The notes under the pieces were generated by a model that was not told the origin of the DNA, did not search any database, and worked only from the letters and a program-made list of their open reading frames with translations. From an uncultured Sphingomonadales bacterium (GTDB lineage Bacteria > Pseudomonadota > Alphaproteobacteria > Sphingomonadales > Sphingomonadaceae), in the NCBI GenBank assembly GCA_903911985.1, contig CAIWFP010000141.1, forward strand, positions 1 through 12,935: a DNA stretch of 12,935 nucleotides, written 5' to 3'. Every line of letters starts with the position of its first letter. Positions within the stretch are counted from its first letter, which is position 1. The position numbers and the translations under genes were made by a program. This document shows, piece after piece, positions 12,917-12,935 of the stretch.

Positions 12917-12935
12917 ATCTGCCCTTAGGAAAGCA

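Overview
The window is GC-rich, tightly packed bacterial DNA. The gene families (LAL-type LuxR regulator, DUF849/BKACE enzyme, ACAD, SDRs, KstD-like flavoprotein, ecdysteroid-kinase-like phosphotransferase) and the short intergenic gaps suggest an alphaproteobacterium, most likely a sphingomonad such as Novosphingobium. That placement is inferred from gene content and style, not from a marker gene. I found no rRNA, tRNA, CRISPR array, insertion sequence or phage gene.

Layout. (1) 1-2287, minus strand: a compact operon of an NTF2/limonene-epoxide-hydrolase-like protein, a KstD/fumarate-reductase-type flavoprotein and an SDR cut by the window edge, with gaps or overlaps of a few bases. (2) 2288-2681: a divergent intergenic region with a promoter candidate for the minus operon, a fragment that reads like the first 17 codons of glpD, a 21-bp imperfect palindrome, and a 37-codon ORF with a good ribosome binding site. 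(3) 2682-4656, plus strand: an APH/ecdysteroid-kinase-like phosphotransferase and an SDR carrying a 1-nt frameshift in a G7 tract. (4) 4662-4694: a hairpin between convergent units. (5) 4742-8748, minus strand: in transcription order, a BKACE (beta-keto acid cleavage enzyme), a 29-codon ORF that overlaps fbiC by ATGA, fbiC (the fused CofG/CofH FO synthase) and cofC. The last two make and begin to elaborate the deazaflavin cofactor F420. (6) 8831-11521, minus strand: a large MalT-like LAL regulator just upstream of that group. (7) 11522-11710: a divergent control region with three inverted repeats, two sharing a GATAG half-site. (8) 11711-12874, plus strand: an acyl-CoA dehydrogenase whose 3' end runs into a 16-bp tandem repeat.

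How it may work together (inference). The enzymes fit CoA-thioester catabolism of an alicyclic or terpenoid/steroid-like compound: flavin dehydrogenation, SDR alcohol/ketone steps, ACAD desaturation and BKACE cleavage, under a dedicated LAL activator. The striking point is that two F420 biosynthesis genes sit inside this cluster. This suggests that cofactor supply is co-expressed with a pathway that has an F420-dependent step. The cofD/fbiA and cofE/fbiB genes and any F420-dependent oxidoreductase are not in the window, and the substrate cannot be named from the sequence.
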